Source: Prevotella sp. tc2-28
Lineage (GTDB): Bacteria > Bacteroidota > Bacteroidia > Bacteroidales > Bacteroidaceae
Length of the DNA stretch: 64,000 bases
NCBI RefSeq assembly: GCF_900107705.1
Contig: NZ_FNRE01000001.1
Location: forward strand, 248,001 to 312,000
Direction: 5' to 3'
The notes under the pieces are model-generated. The model saw nothing but the letters and a program-made list of their open reading frames with translations. It made no database searches and was not told the DNA's origin. Below, in pieces: positions 8,447-18,104 of this stretch. A program made the position numbers and the translations under genes. Position 1 is the first letter of the stretch, and each line of letters opens with the position of its first letter.

Positions 8447-10030
8447 ATGGTATACAAGTACGATTTTCTCATCATTGGTGCAGGCGTAGCTGGCATGAGC
8501 TATGCTCTCAAGGTGGCACGAGCCCACAAGGGTAAGATTTGTATGATTTGCAAGACTTCACTCGACGAGGCAAACACATCGTTTGCACAGGGTGGTGTTG
8601 CTTCTGTCACCAATCTGGCTGTCGACAATTTCGACAAGCACATAGAAGACACGATGATTGCAGGTGATTATATCTCAGACCGTCAGGCTGTCGAGCAAGT
8701 GGTACGGATGGCACCTGAGCAAATCAAAGAACTCGTCCAATGGGGCGTCAACTTTGACCGTAAGGAGAACGGGGAATTCGACCTTCACCGTGAGGGCGGA
8801 CACTCAGAGTTCCGCATCCTCCACCATGCCGATGACACAGGTGCTGAGATTCAACGAGGACTGATGGAAGCCGTACGCCATTGTCCTGACATCGATGTCA
8901 AGGAGAATCACTTCGCCGTCGAAATCATCACCCAGCACCATCTGGGCGTACGCGTCACTCGTCGTTCACCTAACATCCAGTGCTATGGAGCTTATGTGCT
9001 CAATCCGAATCAGAAAGTAGATACATACCTCGCCAAGGTTACCGTTATCTGTACCGGAGGCTGCGGAGCTGTCTATCTCACCACGTCAAACCCCGTCATT
9101 GCCACTGGTGACGGCATAGCAATGGTCTATCGTGCCAAAGGTACCGTTGCCGACATGGAGTTTGTACAGTTCCACCCCACCGTACTGCATAACCCTAACG
9201 AGACCCACCCCGCCTACCTCATCACAGAGGCCATGCGAGGCTATGGTGGCATCCTGAAACTCCCCAACGGCGAGACTTTCATGGAGAAATACGACGAACG
9301 TCTGTCACTTGCTCCACGCGACATCGTTGCACGAGCCATTGACAAGGAGATGAAGATACATGGAATCGACCACGTTTGTCTCGATGTTACCCATAAAAAC
9401 GCGGAAGAGACACGTCATCATTTCCCCAACATTTACCAAAAATGTCTCTCGATGGGTATCGACATCACCACCGACTATATCCCCGTTCGTCCAGCAGCAC
9501 ACTATATGTGCGGTGGCATTAAAGTTGACCTCAACGGACAATCCTCCATCCAACGGCTATACGCCTTGGGAGAGTGCTCATGTACGGGACTGCACGGTGG
9601 CAATCGACTGGCCTCCAACTCACTCATCGAAGCAGTTGTATATGCTGAAACTGCTGCGCGCGACTCATTGCAGCATGTAGACCTCTACGACTTCAACGAC
9701 AAGGTGCCTGAGTGGAATGACGAAGGAACGATGACCAACGAGGAGAAAGTGCTTATCACCCAGAGTGTCAAGGAAGTGAACCAGATTATGGCCAACTATG
9801 TCGGTATCGTACGCTCTGACCTGCGTCTACATCGCGCCTGGGACCGTCTTGACATGCTTTACGAAGAGACCGAGCGTCTCTTTAAACGTGTCAAGGCCAG
9901 CCGTGACATCTGCGAACTGCGTAATATGATTAACGTGGGCTACCTCATTACCCGATGGGCACTTGAGCGTAAAGAGTGTCGCGGACTCCATTTCACCACC
10001 GACTATCCGCAACACGCTTACGACAAATAA
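8447..10030 (+). CDS. nadB: L-aspartate oxidase
   Basis: FAD enzyme that oxidises L-aspartate to iminoaspartate, the first step of de novo NAD synthesis; in anaerobes fumarate serves as electron acceptor. 527 residues. The N-terminal FAD fold starts DFLIIGAGVAGMSYALKVA; the family segments TSFAQGGVASV, GGHSEFRILHHADDTG and the HPTVLH and RPAAHYMCGGIKVD blocks are all there, distinguishing it from fumarate reductase/SdhA. nadA and nadC are not in this window. Ends in a clear intrinsic terminator. Confidence 0.95.
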   Translation: MVYKYDFLIIGAGVAGMSYALKVARAHKGKICMICKTSLDEANTSFAQGGVASVTNLAVDNFDKHIEDTMIAGDYISDRQAVEQVVRMAPEQIKELVQWGVNFDRKENGEFDLHREGGHSEFRILHHADDTGAEIQRGLMEAVRHCPDIDVKENHFAVEIITQHHLGVRVTRRSPNIQCYGAYVLNPNQKVDTYLAKVTVICTGGCGAVYLTTSNPVIATGDGIAMVYRAKGTVADMEFVQFHPTVLHNPNETHPAYLITEAMRGYGGILKLPNGETFMEKYDERLSLAPRDIVARAIDKEMKIHGIDHVCLDVTHKNAEETRHHFPNIYQKCLSMGIDITTDYIPVRPAAHYMCGGIKVDLNGQSSIQRLYALGECSCTGLHGGNRLASNSLIEAVVYAETAARDSLQHVDLYDFNDKVPEWNDEGTMTNEEKVLITQSVKEVNQIMANYVGIVRSDLRLHRAWDRLDMLYEETERLFKRVKASRDICELRNMINVGYLITRWALERKECRGLHFTTDYPQHAYDK

Positions 10031-10043
10031 TCAAAACAAAATA

Positions 10044-10074
10044 GGCTGTCCTTTCCGGACAGCCATTTTCTTTT
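10044..10074 (+). terminator. Intrinsic terminator of nadB
   Basis: GGCTGTCC (10044-10051) pairs with GGACAGCC (10057-10064) around a 5-base loop, followed by ATTTTCTTTT. It lies in the 42-base space between nadB and the convergent ABC permease. Confidence 0.88.
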
Positions 10075-11311
10075 ATTTCATATGTCGCTTATGACGTAGG
10101 AACTCCAAGCGCTCGACAGCTTGCTGACGGGCTTTGAAGAACTGGAAACGATAGACTGCGCAAGCCAACGTGAAATAGACACCCGCTTGTATCCATAAAT
10201 TGCGGTATTCCGTCATCACATCGCTTAGCGAAGCTCCCATCGTATTCAGACGAACATAGGCTCGGGCACCAAAAGTACTTGGAAAAAGCCATGAAACGCC
10301 TTGCCAGCAACCGGGGATGTTGGACTGAGGCCACGACACACCTGTCATGAACAGCAAGGGGACACTGATAAATACCACCAGCAGCATAACGTTCTCACGG
10401 TATTTTACCATACACGACACTACCATACCAAAGAAAATACAAGCAAGTGTGTAAGGAATCATTATGGTGAGTAATGTCTGCCAGGTTGCTAACTGCGGGA
10501 AGTGGAAGAGTCGCGGGACAACAGCAACCAGCCAAGCACCCATAACGGCATAAATCATGACATAGCACATAGCCTTACCCATGACTATAGGCAAAGTCGA
10601 CTGATAGCGCACATCACCTATTGGTATCAAGTTGCGATGAGGATTCTCGTCACGCGCCGTACCTGCAGAAAGTCCAATGCCCAACACCAGTGTCTGCTGC
10701 AAAATCAGAATCAGCACAGCAGGAAGCACAGAGGAACCATAGCCCCCCTGAGGATTGAACAAAGGAACATCATCATAGTCTAGGGGTCGCGATGCAATGG
10801 TTTCTTCTCGTGCCGTATAATGACCACCCAATTGGGTTTTCAATTCTGTACCCATCTCCATTGTAACCATCTGAGCTGTCTGGAAGATAGCTTTATAAGT
10901 CAGCATCAGACTCATATCACAGTAAACGCTGATGACACCTTGCTCCATACGGCACACCTTCGCCTGGAAATCGCTAGGAATATGGTAGATGCCCTTGACT
11001 AACTGACGGCTGACAAGCGACTTTGCTTCATCGAGGTCTTGTGCATAATAAGCTACACGCACATCAGGAGATGCATCACACTGACGGATAAACTGACGTG
11101 ACATAGCAGAGTGAGCGTCGTCAACAACGCAGACTGGCACTTCATGAACTGACTCGTTGTTGTAAATCCACGAATAGAGCAGTGGATAAGCAATGGGCAC
11201 AACAAGGAAAAACATGAACACACCCTCATCCTTGAAGACGCGTATCATCTCCTTACGCCAGATATAACAGGCACTCAGCAATCCTTGATATATATTATGG
11301 AATATAGACAT
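10073..11311 (-). CDS. ABC-2 type transport permease (second of pair)
   Basis: Membrane subunit of an ABC-2 exporter of the YhhJ/YbhR type: one N-terminal helix (LLYSWIYNN region), a large periplasmic domain, then about five C-terminal helices (LPAVLILILQQTLVLGIGL onward, and SVPLLFMTGVSWP). 412 residues from the ATG at 11311 (MSIFHNIYQG); an ATG at 11326 is also in frame. The start overlaps the stop of the preceding permease by 17 bases, so translation is coupled. Exported substrate unknown. No ATP-binding subunit is encoded in the operon. Confidence 0.85.
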   Translation of the reverse strand: MSIFHNIYQGLLSACYIWRKEMIRVFKDEGVFMFFLVVPIAYPLLYSWIYNNESVHEVPVCVVDDAHSAMSRQFIRQCDASPDVRVAYYAQDLDEAKSLVSRQLVKGIYHIPSDFQAKVCRMEQGVISVYCDMSLMLTYKAIFQTAQMVTMEMGTELKTQLGGHYTAREETIASRPLDYDDVPLFNPQGGYGSSVLPAVLILILQQTLVLGIGLSAGTARDENPHRNLIPIGDVRYQSTLPIVMGKAMCYVMIYAVMGAWLVAVVPRLFHFPQLATWQTLLTIMIPYTLACIFFGMVVSCMVKYRENVMLLVVFISVPLLFMTGVSWPQSNIPGCWQGVSWLFPSTFGARAYVRLNTMGASLSDVMTEYRNLWIQAGVYFTLACAVYRFQFFKARQQAVERLEFLRHKRHMK

Positions 11312-12464
11312 AAGTGAGCATTGCATTCTTAATTTTCTTCAAAACAAGCCAAGGCAGCAACATGAAGGCTGCAAGGGCTGCAAAATGAAACCACGCCTCA
11401 ATGAGCGGGAAGCCATTGAACACACAAATCTGATACATCATATAATAATGACGTAAAGGAAATAACCACGACAGGGACTGAAGTGCCCCATCCATACCCA
11501 TGATAGGAAAGGCAGAACCTGCCATCGAGATACTAAGCACTGCCCACAGCGAACTAATAGACATGGACATACGCAATGAAGGCATCAGTCCGAAAGCAAA
11601 GATACCAAATCCCTGAGCTGCCAATACTTGAATCAGTCCGAGAAGTACCAACATCCAAGGACTCCCCAAACAGGGGAATTGCAGATGGAAGAAGACATAG
11701 TATTCGTAACCATATACGATGGCTAGCCAGATTAGAGTCTGGGGCAGGAATTTACCCAACAAGGCTACTACAATACGATTGTCTGCCATTGCCAACCACT
11801 CTTTCGAAGTAGCGAATTTTAGTTCCGTACCTAACGAATAGGAGGAAATCAGGAAGATAAAGAGGATGATAATACCTGGCACCATGACCGTCGTAAGATA
11901 GATGTTATAACTACTCCACGGATTAGCAATCTGATGCAAATCGACAACGATGGGTTGCAACAACGTTTGTATCTGTCGGTCGGTAGCTCCTTTGGCACGT
12001 AGTGTCGCCTGTCCAAGAGCAGCGGATCCCAGTGTAGAAACGGTCTTCATGTCCTTCATCATCATGGAACCAGCCGCTAAAGTGGTATAAGTATAATAAT
12101 AGGATATCTTTGGCTGACGTGAAGCTAACAATTTTTCCGTCGTTCCTTTGGGGATATAGAGAAATCCATAAATCTCATTGCGCTGAATAGCACGTCGCGC
12201 TTCAGAGACATTGGGGTAATAGGCATATATGCGTGAGGTTTGGAATCCATCCAACTTACGGCACAAAGCTCGTGAAGTGGAGGTATTATCCTGATCGACT
12301 ATACCCACAGGCAAACCAGTAGGTACACCATCGTCCAGCATGGAGGTGAAAAAGAAAATCACCAATAGCGGAAAGACCACCATGCAGAAGCGATAGATGT
12401 GGTTGCGTCGCAGAATCAGCAACTCACGCATCATGATTTCATATATCTGTCTGAGAACGGTCAT
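11295..12464 (-). CDS. ABC-2 type transport permease (first of pair)
   Basis: Membrane subunit of an ABC-2 exporter, 389 residues, same architecture as its downstream partner: one N-terminal helix (FCMVVFPLLVIFFFTSM), periplasmic domain, and a C-terminal block of helices (VPGIIILFIFLISSYSLGTE onward). The family pattern GTELKFATSKEWL after the second helix is typical of YbhS/YbhR-like proteins. Lies 17 bases after the HlyD gene. With HlyD and TolC-like proteins it should form a tripartite exporter across both membranes; the ATPase must come from elsewhere. Confidence 0.85.
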   Translation of the reverse strand: MTVLRQIYEIMMRELLILRRNHIYRFCMVVFPLLVIFFFTSMLDDGVPTGLPVGIVDQDNTSTSRALCRKLDGFQTSRIYAYYPNVSEARRAIQRNEIYGFLYIPKGTTEKLLASRQPKISYYYTYTTLAAGSMMMKDMKTVSTLGSAALGQATLRAKGATDRQIQTLLQPIVVDLHQIANPWSSYNIYLTTVMVPGIIILFIFLISSYSLGTELKFATSKEWLAMADNRIVVALLGKFLPQTLIWLAIVYGYEYYVFFHLQFPCLGSPWMLVLLGLIQVLAAQGFGIFAFGLMPSLRMSMSISSLWAVLSISMAGSAFPIMGMDGALQSLSWLFPLRHYYMMYQICVFNGFPLIEAWFHFAALAAFMLLPWLVLKKIKNAMLTYVYIP

Positions 12465-12481
12465 TTCTCAATCGGTATTTC

Positions 12482-13465
12482 TCACTTGATGATGAGCGAC
12501 ATGCCTGGACGTAGGCCCTCAAAGGCCTGAACAGGACGGGCTTTAACTTCAAAAGTCTTCAGGTCGTACTGACCGTTAGCCTTGGTAGCCTTCCATACAG
12601 CATAAGAGCCCTGATCTTTCATATAGTAAACCTTCATCTCAATGTTCTTGTTGAACGCTGGGACGAAAGCGGTAAAGGTCTTACCAACCTCCATACCATT
12701 CAGTTGGTCTTCACGAACATTGAAAGTACCCCAAAGGTCTTTCATTACAGCCACACTCATAATGGGAGAACCCGTTCCGATAAGTTCACCTACCTTTGGA
12801 TAGATATCGGTGACCTCACCCTCCATCTGAGCGACTTGTACCGTCTCATGAATGTAGGAATTGACTTCCTGAACAGCTCCCTTGGCGCGACCAACCATAG
12901 CAGCAGCGGCCTTCTTGTCTTCATAACGAGCGCCATTCTTAGCCATCTCATATTGGCTTTCTGCAGCTTTATACTGGGCTTCCATAGCTTTGTAGTTGGC
13001 ATAGACCTCATCGCGCTTTTGGGCACTCATCACACCTTCATCATATAGACGCTGGATACGCTGATATGACTTCTCGGCAATGTCAAGACCAGCCTTTGCC
13101 TGTTGCATCAACTGGAATGCACCTTGTATCTGTTCCTGACGAGCACCGTTACGCGCCATCTCTTCCTGAGCGGCAGCTGCGTTCTGTGCACTTTGAGCCT
13201 GTTCCATTTTGGCACGTACCTCCGGAGCATCAAGAATTGCCAATGTGTCACCGACCTTTACGAAGTCACCTTCCTTGACACGAATCTCTAAAATACGTCC
13301 AGGGACTTTACTAGATACACGATATTCACTTACCTCTACCTGACCTTGAATCAGTTCAGGATCACGCCCTAAGGCAAAAAAGCCTATCAAGGCAACAATA
13401 ATAACCACTGCGGAGAATCCGAGGATTGCAAGCAGGATATTGTTATGTTGTGTTTTTGCAGACAT
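12482..13465 (-). CDS. HlyD family periplasmic adaptor (membrane fusion protein)
   Basis: Adaptor joining the inner membrane permeases to the outer membrane channel. 327 residues: one N-terminal membrane anchor (NILLAILGFSAVVIIVALIGF), half-motif of the lipoyl domain (ILEIRVKEGDFVKVGDTLAI), an alpha-helical hairpin of about 130 residues rich in Ala/Gln with the repeated NGAR segments, the second lipoyl half (GEVTDIYPKVGELI), and a beta-barrel domain ending RPGMSLIIK. Resembles YbhG/EmrA-type adaptors. Lies 54 bases after the TolC-like gene. Confidence 0.9.
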   Translation of the reverse strand: MSAKTQHNNILLAILGFSAVVIIVALIGFFALGRDPELIQGQVEVSEYRVSSKVPGRILEIRVKEGDFVKVGDTLAILDAPEVRAKMEQAQSAQNAAAAQEEMARNGARQEQIQGAFQLMQQAKAGLDIAEKSYQRIQRLYDEGVMSAQKRDEVYANYKAMEAQYKAAESQYEMAKNGARYEDKKAAAAMVGRAKGAVQEVNSYIHETVQVAQMEGEVTDIYPKVGELIGTGSPIMSVAVMKDLWGTFNVREDQLNGMEVGKTFTAFVPAFNKNIEMKVYYMKDQGSYAVWKATKANGQYDLKTFEVKARPVQAFEGLRPGMSLIIK

Positions 13466-13519
13466 GTTATATTTATTTTTTCGTTATTTCTTTTATTTCG
13501 TAATATTGCCATCCGACGC

Positions 13520-14977
13520 TTATCGCAAGACACCCAATGCTTTCTGCAAGTTAACTTGCGATAGTTTGACATCAATTTCAGCATCAATCTTCTGTGACTG
13601 GGCCTGTAACCATGCAGTCTGAGCTTCCATTACCGTCGTCGACGAGATAACACCCTCACCGAATCCAAGGTTTGCCATACGCAGATTCTCATCAGCACGT
13701 GCCGTACTAGCCTTAGCCATCTCCAGTTTCTTTGCGGCCTCGTTCACCTTAAACGAGCTCTGGTTAACTTGCAGCTCAATCATCTCGCGGGCCTCATCCT
13801 TCTGCAGGGTGGCAATGGCTGTAGCTCCTTTTGCAGCACGAACCTTGTAGGCGACATCACCCCAATTCCAAATGGGGACGCGAACCATAACACCAACATT
13901 CCAAACACCAGCGAATTTCTTCTGGAAACCATTAAACACATTAGGGTTGCTAACCATATAGCCACCAGTCAGCATGACCTGCGGCAAATTGCCAGCCTTT
14001 AGCATATTGGTGGCCTGTTTACTGATGTCAACCACATTCTGCAACATCTTCAGTTCCGGACGGTTCTCCGCAGCCAATTCTACATCAGCAACTGGTGTCT
14101 GCTCACTTAGGCCCAACTCTTGGTTTTCCTCGTCTGCCAGTGTAATCTGCTCATTTACGGGAAGACCACAAAGCTGACAAAGCAACATTTTCGACAGAGT
14201 CAGTCCATCGTTTACTTTAATGAGTGCCATCTCAGCCTCATTAACCTTCACGTTAACGCTCAGTCCTTCAGAACGGGTTGCGACACCTTCGCGAATCATT
14301 TTTTGCACGTCGCCATCGAGTTTCTTTACCAAGTCAAGATAAGCCTCTGCCAGTTTTTGCTTATGGCGAAGTGATACCACTTGCCAATAGGCCTGATCAA
14401 TATTATACAAAGTAGTCTGGCGCTTGGCCTCGGCAGAGTTGGCTGCTAGCAGCTCTCCCTGATCAGCCATCTTGTTCATGGCAATGATAGCACCGCCCAT
14501 AAAGACGGGCTGTACCAGCATAACAGCACCAGCAAAGAGATTACGGGTATCGGTACGGAAAGCATCAACAATACGCTGACCTCCGCCATTCAACATACCC
14601 GCCATCTGTGTCATTTCCACTCCTAATTGTTGCTGTAAGTCAGCAGGAAGATGCTGTACAAAAGGAGCAAGTTGGCTCTGAAGGGTACCTGTCAAGTTTG
14701 TTCCAAGTCCACTCAAAGCTTCCTTTTGTTCATCATTCAGGATAGACATTTCCTTACTTGTGAACTCGTAGCCGCCTAACGCACTGACATGCGGCAAGTA
14801 TTTAGTACGAGCCGACTTGCGCACATTGGCAGCCACCTCTTGTTTGACCCGCGATATACTGAGCTGCTTATTGTTATGAAGCGCTAATGCCCTACAACTA
14901 TCAAGATTCAGCAACCGCTGAGCCTCTGCAGCCTGCACCATCGTCGTCAACAAGATGAATCCTAAGAATCTTCTCAT
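13520..14977 (-). CDS. TolC family outer membrane efflux protein
   Basis: Outer membrane channel with a periplasmic alpha-barrel, 485 residues, the usual length. Signal peptide MRRFLGFILLTTMVQAAEAQ, then two homologous halves of long coiled-coil helices; the repeat hallmarks RALALHNNKQLSISRVKQEV near the N-terminus and ELAAENRPELKMLQNVVDI at the start of the second half are visible. First gene of the tripartite export operon TolC-HlyD-permease-permease. Transcription is likely from the -7 element at 15024-15017. Confidence 0.92.
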   Translation of the reverse strand: MRRFLGFILLTTMVQAAEAQRLLNLDSCRALALHNNKQLSISRVKQEVAANVRKSARTKYLPHVSALGGYEFTSKEMSILNDEQKEALSGLGTNLTGTLQSQLAPFVQHLPADLQQQLGVEMTQMAGMLNGGGQRIVDAFRTDTRNLFAGAVMLVQPVFMGGAIIAMNKMADQGELLAANSAEAKRQTTLYNIDQAYWQVVSLRHKQKLAEAYLDLVKKLDGDVQKMIREGVATRSEGLSVNVKVNEAEMALIKVNDGLTLSKMLLCQLCGLPVNEQITLADEENQELGLSEQTPVADVELAAENRPELKMLQNVVDISKQATNMLKAGNLPQVMLTGGYMVSNPNVFNGFQKKFAGVWNVGVMVRVPIWNWGDVAYKVRAAKGATAIATLQKDEAREMIELQVNQSSFKVNEAAKKLEMAKASTARADENLRMANLGFGEGVISSTTVMEAQTAWLQAQSQKIDAEIDVKLSQVNLQKALGVLR

Positions 14978-15016
14978 TTATGCAATAAATATATTAAATT
15001 GTTTTCAAAAACGATG

Positions 15017-15024
15017 CAAAGATA
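15017..15024 (-). promoter_or_regulatory. -7 element of the TolC-HlyD-permease operon
   Basis: TATCTTTG on the minus strand, 39 bases before the TolC ATG. Confidence 0.55.
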
Positions 15025-15077
15025 AGCTTTTTATACGAAACTTGCAAAAAATAGTTGGCTGATTATAATTAATTTAT

Positions 15078-15085
15078 TATATTTG
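15078..15085 (+). promoter_or_regulatory. -7 element of the DUF4492-cydAB operon
   Basis: TATATTTG, 29 bases before the ATG of the DUF4492 gene; divergent from the TolC promoter. Confidence 0.6.
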
Positions 15086-15114
15086 CATCATTATTAACGA
15101 GAAAAGAACAATCT

Positions 15115-15333
15115 ATGGCAAACAAATCTGGTTTCTTCTATCGGGTTTTTGATCTCTATTATGACGGTTTCCGTAACATGAGACTGGGACGTACGCTATG
15201 GGCAATCATCATCGTGAAGCTCATTATCATCTTTGCCGTATTAAAGTTATTTTTCTTCCCGAACTACCTCAAACAACATGCCGAGGAAGGAAAGGAGTCC
15301 GAATTCGTAGCTACTCAAATCCTAAAACAATAA
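15115..15333 (+). CDS. DUF4492 small membrane protein ahead of cydAB
   Basis: 72 residues with one long hydrophobic segment (LWAIIIVKLIIIFAVLKLFFF) preceded by a basic, aromatic N-terminus and followed by an acidic tail. This matches DUF4492, a family that in Bacteroidetes sits directly before cydA. It lies 4 bases before cydA in one operon. A role as an accessory or assembly subunit of cytochrome bd, comparable to CydX but at the other end of the operon, is an inference from position only. Confidence 0.8.
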   Translation: MANKSGFFYRVFDLYYDGFRNMRLGRTLWAIIIVKLIIIFAVLKLFFFPNYLKQHAEEGKESEFVATQILKQ

Positions 15334-15337
15334 GCAT

Positions 15338-16933
15338 ATGATGACTGATTTATTTCTGAACGTTGACGCCGGTTCCATCAACTGGGCCAGAGCGCAATTT
15401 GCACTGACAGCAATCTACCATTGGCTGTTTGTGCCGCTTACTCTGGGACTGGCAGTCATTATGGGCATTGCCGAAACGTGCTGGTATCGTACTCGTAATG
15501 TCTTTTGGCGAGATGTCGCTCAGTTCTGGCAGAAGCTCTTCGGCATTAACTTCGCCATGGGTGTGGCAACGGGTATTATCCTTGAATTTGAGTTCGGTAC
15601 CAACTGGTCGAACTATTCCTGGTTTGTCGGTGACATTTTCGGAGCTCCTTTAGCCATTGAAGGTATTGTAGCATTCTTCATGGAAAGTACCTTCGTGGCA
15701 GTAATGTTCTTTGGGTGGAAAAAAGTTTCCCCAGGTTTCCACCTTGCTTCCACGTGGTTGACAGGACTAGGAGCCACCATATCTGCATGGTGGATCCTGG
15801 TGGCCAACGCCTGGATGCAATATCCAGTTGGATGCGCTTTCAACCCAGACACGATGCGAAATGAGATGGTGTCGTTCCTCGACGTAGCACTATCACCTTT
15901 TGCCATTGACAAGTTCTGCCACACTGTCATTTCAGCATGGATTATCGGAGCCGTCTTCGTAATGGCAGTATCATGCTGGTATTTGATGAAGAAGCGTGAG
16001 ACACAATTAGCCAAAGAGAGCATCAAGATTGCAGCCATTGTAGGACTCTTCGCTTCACTGGGAGCTGCTGCAACAGGACATAAATCCGCACAAAGCATTG
16101 CAGCTGTACAACCCATGAAACTGGCTGCCATGGAAGCACTGAATGACGGTGGCGAAGGTGTCGGACTGACCATCGTACCGAAAATAGAGGTGCCCTATGC
16201 GTTAAGCATCATGGCCACTAACGACCCCAGTGGCTATGTGCCTGGCATAAACGATATCCTAAATGGGTATACACGTGCTGATGGCACCCAAGAACCTTCT
16301 GTCGACGAGAAGATAGCGCGCGGAAAAAAAGCTATCGCTGCATTGGCAGCCTATCGTAAGGCGAAGAAGGAAGGAGCCAGTGAGGAGGTCATTAATGCCG
16401 AACTGGCAACCATCAAAGAAAATATGCCATACTTCGGATATGGCTATGTGAAGGAAAAGAAGGATGTGGTGCCCCCTATTGCCATCAATTTCTGGGCCTT
16501 CCGCATCATGGTGGGCGCAGGATGTTTGTTCATTCTTTATTTCTTACTCATGAGCATCCTGTCATTCCGCATTCCGTATCTGTCTATTATCACGCGTCGT
16601 CTATTGGCCACATTTGGTATTTTACCAGAAACAGATGCTGATATGCACGATATCAGCGGATTGCCTGATTGGCATTACTGGTTAGCCATCGCCTTGGTAC
16701 CATTAGCCTATATCGCTTCAGAAAGCGGATGGTTGGTAGCCGAGTTCGGACGTCAACCTTGGACCATTCAAGACATGCTACCCACCTGGGTTGCAGTCAG
16801 CGATATCAACAGCGGAAGCGTGGCACTGACCTTCTTCATCTTCCTGTTCCTCTTCACACTAATGCTGGCCGTTGAGATCAGCATCCTGTTGAAGCAAATC
16901 AAAAAAGGACCAGCGTATTCGGCAAAAGCCTAA
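15338..16933 (+). CDS. cydA: Cytochrome bd ubiquinol oxidase subunit I
   Basis: Haem-carrying subunit of the bd-type terminal oxidase, which oxidises quinol and reduces O2 with high affinity; in anaerobic Bacteroidetes it allows growth at very low oxygen. 531 residues, multiple helices. The b595 axial His is in TAIYHWLFVPLTLG; the b558 His is in FCHTVISAW; GINFAMGVATGI and FFMESTFVAVMFFGW are strongly conserved. The Q-loop spans roughly residues 250-380 and includes a Lys/Glu-rich stretch. Either of two adjacent ATGs (15338, 15341) may be used. Confidence 0.96.
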   Translation: MMTDLFLNVDAGSINWARAQFALTAIYHWLFVPLTLGLAVIMGIAETCWYRTRNVFWRDVAQFWQKLFGINFAMGVATGIILEFEFGTNWSNYSWFVGDIFGAPLAIEGIVAFFMESTFVAVMFFGWKKVSPGFHLASTWLTGLGATISAWWILVANAWMQYPVGCAFNPDTMRNEMVSFLDVALSPFAIDKFCHTVISAWIIGAVFVMAVSCWYLMKKRETQLAKESIKIAAIVGLFASLGAAATGHKSAQSIAAVQPMKLAAMEALNDGGEGVGLTIVPKIEVPYALSIMATNDPSGYVPGINDILNGYTRADGTQEPSVDEKIARGKKAIAALAAYRKAKKEGASEEVINAELATIKENMPYFGYGYVKEKKDVVPPIAINFWAFRIMVGAGCLFILYFLLMSILSFRIPYLSIITRRLLATFGILPETDADMHDISGLPDWHYWLAIALVPLAYIASESGWLVAEFGRQPWTIQDMLPTWVAVSDINSGSVALTFFIFLFLFTLMLAVEISILLKQIKKGPAYSAKA

Positions 16934-16955
16934 CTAATCTTTAAAAATTGAAGCT

Positions 16956-18101
16956 ATGACATACGAATTCTTACAACACTACTGGTGCTTCATCGTGTCC
17001 CTATTGGGCGCTTTACTGGTCTTCTTGTTGTTCGTACAAGGAGCAAACTCTTGTATACGTTCTCTCGGATGGACGGAAGAAGGTAAACGGCTCGTTTTAA
17101 ACTCCACAGGTCGGAAGTGGGAGTTCACCTTTACCACTCTGGTCACCTTTGGAGGTGCCTTCTTTGCTTCTTTCCCCTTATTTTATAGCACTTCATTTGG
17201 CGGAGCATACTGGTTGTGGATGATTATCCTATTTACTTTCGTGTTGCAAGCTGTCAGCTATGAGTTTCAGCACAAACTGGGTAATTTCCTAGGTCCCAAG
17301 ACATTCGAATGGTTTCTCATTCTCAATGGACTCTTAGGACCACTTCTCTTAGGCGGTGCTGTAGCCACTTTCTTTGAAGGATCAAACTTTATCGTGGAGA
17401 AGAACAATTTAATTGATGCAGCATCGTTCTCTCCCATCATCAGTCGATGGGCTAATGCTTCGCACGGTCTGGATGCTTTGCTCAATCCATGGGTACTGGT
17501 GTTTGGGCTGGCAGTCATGTTCTTGGCGCGTGTGCTTGGAATCCTTTATGTCATGAACAACGTGAACGACGAAAATATCCGTAGTCGGGGCAGTGTACGA
17601 CTATTAGGCGCTGCTGTACCTTTCCTGGTACTCTTTGTGGCCTACCTCATACACTTGCTGCTCAAGGATGGCTATGCTTACGACGAAGCTGGCGTCATCA
17701 ATATAGTACCCTACAAATATTTGGACAATTTCATTACACTATGGCCACTTACCATTCTCTTCTTGGCAGGAGTCATACTGGTGCTCTTCGCTATTGGCAA
17801 GACCATTGTCAGCAAAGAGTATATCGGAGGTATCTGGCCTGCAGGTATTGGTGTTGTTCTGGTTGTATTGCCTTTGCTGCTCATGTCTGCATGGAACAAC
17901 ACAGCCTATTACCCATCCACTGCTGATTTACAGTCGTCGCTGACACTCGCCAACTCCTGTTCCAGCGAGTTCACTCTTCGCACGATGTTCTATGTCTCAT
18001 TGCTTGTACCCTTCGTCCTGGCCTATATCGTTTATGCCTGGCGAGCCATTGACAAGAAAAAACTGGACAAGCAAGAACTTACTAACGATCATGTATATTA
18101 A
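16956..18101 (+). CDS. cydB: Cytochrome bd ubiquinol oxidase subunit II
   Basis: Second subunit of cytochrome bd, 381 residues, eight or more hydrophobic helices, no haem ligands expected. Begins MTYEFLQHYWCFIVSLLGALLVFLLFVQGANS, where the FVQGANS segment replaces the FDLGVG-type motif of proteobacterial CydB, as usual for the phylum. Lies 22 bases after cydA and is followed after 3 bases by a LUD-domain gene, so the operon probably continues. Confidence 0.94.
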   Translation: MTYEFLQHYWCFIVSLLGALLVFLLFVQGANSCIRSLGWTEEGKRLVLNSTGRKWEFTFTTLVTFGGAFFASFPLFYSTSFGGAYWLWMIILFTFVLQAVSYEFQHKLGNFLGPKTFEWFLILNGLLGPLLLGGAVATFFEGSNFIVEKNNLIDAASFSPIISRWANASHGLDALLNPWVLVFGLAVMFLARVLGILYVMNNVNDENIRSRGSVRLLGAAVPFLVLFVAYLIHLLLKDGYAYDEAGVINIVPYKYLDNFITLWPLTILFLAGVILVLFAIGKTIVSKEYIGGIWPAGIGVVLVVLPLLLMSAWNNTAYYPSTADLQSSLTLANSCSSEFTLRTMFYVSLLVPFVLAYIVYAWRAIDKKKLDKQELTNDHVY

Positions 18102-18104
18102 AAG

